From contig JAOARD010000062.1 in the NCBI GenBank assembly GCA_025210735.1, positions 62,001 through 126,000 on the forward strand: 64,000 nt of DNA, read 5' to 3'. The stretch comes from Bacteroidales bacterium (lineage in GTDB: Bacteria > Bacteroidota > Bacteroidia > Bacteroidales > UBA6680). Made by a program: the position numbers and the translations under genes. Every line of letters starts with the position of its first letter. Position 1 is the stretch's first letter. The notes beneath the pieces were generated by a model. It had not been told where the DNA came from, did not search any database, and was given only the letters and a program-made list of their open reading frames with translations. Positions 62,003 to 64,000 of the stretch are shown here, in pieces.

Positions 62003-64000
62003 TTAGAAAATATATTTAATACCAATCTGTGCCTGCCAGCGTGAACTGTTAAGACCTGAATCGCTTATAGAATAAGCCTCATCGTTCTTAGGACGTTTAA
62101 ATGAGAATGTTGGTACTGTCTTGTCACCTGTAACAGGGTCAGTAGTCAACTTCTCAAACTTAACAAGACTTACATTTCCGTTTGATGCATAATACATACG
62201 TCCCCAATCTCTGTTTAATAGGTTTCCTAAGTTAAATACATCAAAAGTAAACTGTAGTGTTTGTCTGCGATCTTTAACATTTACAAAAATATCTTGTGAG
62301 AAGTGGAAGTCGAAAATATGAGTAAATGGTAATCTTGCAGCATTACGCTCAGCATACTCACCTCTGTGCTCGCTTAGATAATCATCCTGCTCAATAAACT
62401 CGTTAAGATCTTTCCACTGTTGCGCCTGCTCCTCTGCAGTACCAACAAATATGATATCTGACTGCTTAGCAGGAATATACATAAGTTGTGGGCCTTTGTA
62501 CGCCTCGTTAGTAAAGCTACCTCTATAATCATTATAGATATAAGAGAATGGTCTTCCTGACTGTCCGTTATAGAATAACGATACTGTTGTTTTCAGGTGA
62601 TTAAAGAACTCTTTTGAGTATGATACCATACCTACAATACGATGTCCCATATCGAAACTTGAGATACCTAACTCAGCCTGATTTCTTGGTACCGGACTTG
62701 ATACAAGATAATTCCACTGCGACGAGTTCTGTGAACTTGTACCGTCAAATACAGATTCTGATTTACCATATGTATAGGCTATACTTGTATTAAGCCCCAT
62801 TGCAAAATCTTTACGTAACTGTGCAGTAATATTATAAGAGTAACCCTTATTAGTATTATCTCCTAACATTATCTGTCCATACTCCTTATCAATACCATTC
62901 TTGTATGTCTTATAAAGAGGTCTGTTATCTGGTGTTCCTGTAGCATTACCCCAAGCTGGTTTAATGTTTACATCTTTCCACAATACATTATTAAGTGTTT
63001 TTGTATAGATAAACTCTAACGAACCAATAATTCCGAAAGGAAGTTTCTGATCAACTGCAATATTTCCTCTTAACATTTGAGGGAATTTAAAATCCTTTGC
63101 ATATATATCAATCTGACTTCCTGATGGTGCATCAGAACCACCTTTTGGCTGATTCTTCCAATCCGGATTAAATCCTGTTGGGCTATAATCTTTGTAATCG
63201 CCAATAACCATACCATTGTTTGTGTATGAGCCTGCTGGCCATACAAATGGCACTCTTGATGTAAAGATACCAATACCTCCGCGTAGCTGAGTTGTTTTAT
63301 TATTAAATACATCCCAGTTAAATCCAACACGTGGAGAGAACATCAATTGTGATTTAGGCATTGATCCACTTTTCGCACCTTTAAGATCATAATATTTTTC
63401 TAATTCAGGTATTGTTGTTTCATTAAAACCTGCTCTCTCTACTGGATCTTTAGTAAATACTGGCATATCAAATCTAATACCTGCAGTAAGCTTAAAGTTA
63501 TCTAAGATTTGCCACTCATCCTGAATATAAAATCCTAATTGGAATGCATTAAAATCTGCCGCAGCATTTGATCCATCACCTCTTACATTATCAGTAAGAG
63601 AATAACCAATACGATAGAACGATGGGTTATTACCATAGAAGTCACTTACGTTATCAAACTCATAAGAACCAAAAGCTCTTCTCATAAACAGATTGTAAAT
63701 CCAGTACACCTCGTTATGAGTACCCACTGTAATAGTATGGTTTCCTTTATATATCTCAAAGTTATCTGTAATAGTTAAGATATCCTGATCAAGTTGGTTA
63801 CCAGAAGAGTACACCTCTGAACCGATATTAATAACACCTTCTCCATCTTTAATAGAAACACGTGGGAAATTAGCTCCTAAAGGATCTCTGTCATCACGTA
63901 CTCTTGTATAACCTATCTTAAGGTTATTTGAGAATGTATTATTAAATCTTGAGTTAAGCTCAATAGCTGATGTGTTTGAAGTAGATGGGAAATATATTCC
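62003..64000 (-). CDS. Oar-like TonB-dependent outer-membrane receptor, C-terminal part (partial)
   Basis: The frame is open through the right edge of the window, so at least 665 residues of a longer protein are present. The visible part is beta-barrel: FNNTFSNNLKIGYTRVRDD, FNAFQLGFYIQDEWQILDNFKLTAGIRFD, LMFSPRVGFNWDVF, AQLRKDFAMGLNTSIAYTYGKSESV, and the end SRWQAQIGIKYIF with the terminal aromatic typical of outer-membrane barrels. This resembles the Oar family, whose members have an N-terminal carboxypeptidase-regulatory-like domain and plug (outside the window). No SusD partner follows, so it is not a SusC pair; the ligand is unknown. Confidence 0.88.
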   Translation of the reverse strand, partial: GIYFPSTSNTSAIELNSRFNNTFSNNLKIGYTRVRDDRDPLGANFPRVSIKDGEGVINIGSEVYSSGNQLDQDILTITDNFEIYKGNHTITVGTHNEVYWIYNLFMRRAFGSYEFDNVSDFYGNNPSFYRIGYSLTDNVRGDGSNAAADFNAFQLGFYIQDEWQILDNFKLTAGIRFDMPVFTKDPVERAGFNETTIPELEKYYDLKGAKSGSMPKSQLMFSPRVGFNWDVFNNKTTQLRGGIGIFTSRVPFVWPAGSYTNNGMVIGDYKDYSPTGFNPDWKNQPKGGSDAPSGSQIDIYAKDFKFPQMLRGNIAVDQKLPFGIIGSLEFIYTKTLNNVLWKDVNIKPAWGNATGTPDNRPLYKTYKNGIDKEYGQIMLGDNTNKGYSYNITAQLRKDFAMGLNTSIAYTYGKSESVFDGTSSQNSSQWNYLVSSPVPRNQAELGISSFDMGHRIVGMVSYSKEFFNHLKTTVSLFYNGQSGRPFSYIYNDYRGSFTNEAYKGPQLMYIPAKQSDIIFVGTAEEQAQQWKDLNEFIEQDDYLSEHRGEYAERNAARLPFTHIFDFHFSQDIFVNVKDRRQTLQFTFDVFNLGNLLNRDWGRMYYASNGNVSLVKFEKLTTDPVTGDKTVPTFSFKRPKNDEAYSISDSGLNSSRWQAQIGIKYIF

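Noticed and set aside
62003-63814. Complete 603-residue receptor starting at 63814
   Set aside because: That start is a GTG inside a barrel strand and the frame stays open to the window edge with further barrel-like residues.

Overview
The window is AT-rich chromosomal DNA from a member of the Bacteroidota, most probably the order Bacteroidales. Four things point there. Promoters fit the phylum's -33 TTTG / -7 TAnnTTTG consensus. There is a type IX secretion set (PorU, PorV, a PorP/SprF protein, a GldJ-type lipoprotein). There are lipoprotein glycosidases of families GH92 and GH20 and an Oar-like TonB-dependent receptor. Finally, DUF3857 and DUF5723 proteins are typical of the phylum. Genus cannot be fixed from the sequence alone. 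I see no insertion sequence, prophage, integrase or CRISPR-Cas locus.

Layout. 1-2.6 kb: end of greA, a HIT protein, a small ferredoxin, a winged-helix protein and cardiolipin synthase. 2.8-4.7 kb: a lone PLP decarboxylase. 4.7-10.1 kb (minus): a mannoside operon of sugar transporter, ROK kinase and GH92 mannosidase. 10.3-10.8 kb: a non-coding 41-bp tandem array in front of clpX. 12.3-17.6 kb (minus): a four-gene amino-sugar operon (GH20 hexosaminidase, sugar nucleotidyltransferase, NahK-like sugar kinase, GalE). 17.8-19.9 kb: a lipoprotein and a DUF5723 outer-membrane protein. 19.9-24.1 kb: comM/yifB, an ArsC/Spx-like protein, a Cache-only membrane protein and prfB with a programmed +1 frameshift. 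24.3-28.5 kb: a small membrane protein and two DUF3857 transglutaminase-like proteins. 28.7-31.8 kb: recX-prmC diverging from ribD-HAD phosphatase. 32-38.2 kb (minus): a half-length DEAD-box protein, then a polyphosphate/phosphatase cluster (phoH, two SixA-type phosphatases, ppk1, ppx). 38.3-40.3 kb: folC with a structured leader, then three tRNA-Val genes in 114-bp tandem copies behind a strong promoter. 40.3-41.7 kb: a 21-bp-phased repeat array and two tandem paralogous lipoproteins. 42-51.7 kb: inorganic pyrophosphatase, murF, gldJ, porP/sprF and the divergent porU-porV pair. 51.7-64 kb: ispF, CoA-binding and thioredoxin-like proteins, a zinc-ribbon coiled coil, Nif3-like and MerR proteins, a secreted beta-propeller, two M23 peptidases, alaS, and the C-terminal part of a TonB-dependent receptor that runs off the window.

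Most genes are housekeeping or conserved Bacteroidota envelope functions. The extracellular glycosidases feed dedicated sugar-handling enzymes, and the T9SS genes sit with an envelope gene (murF). The least explained material is non-coding. It comprises the 41-bp and 21-bp arrays, which share an AGGAGTA-like core; an 18-bp perfect palindrome on the tRNA promoter; a palindrome just upstream of the lipoprotein promoter; and two inverted repeats between alaS and the receptor gene. No complete new multi-gene system is evident. The arrays are the best candidates for something undescribed.
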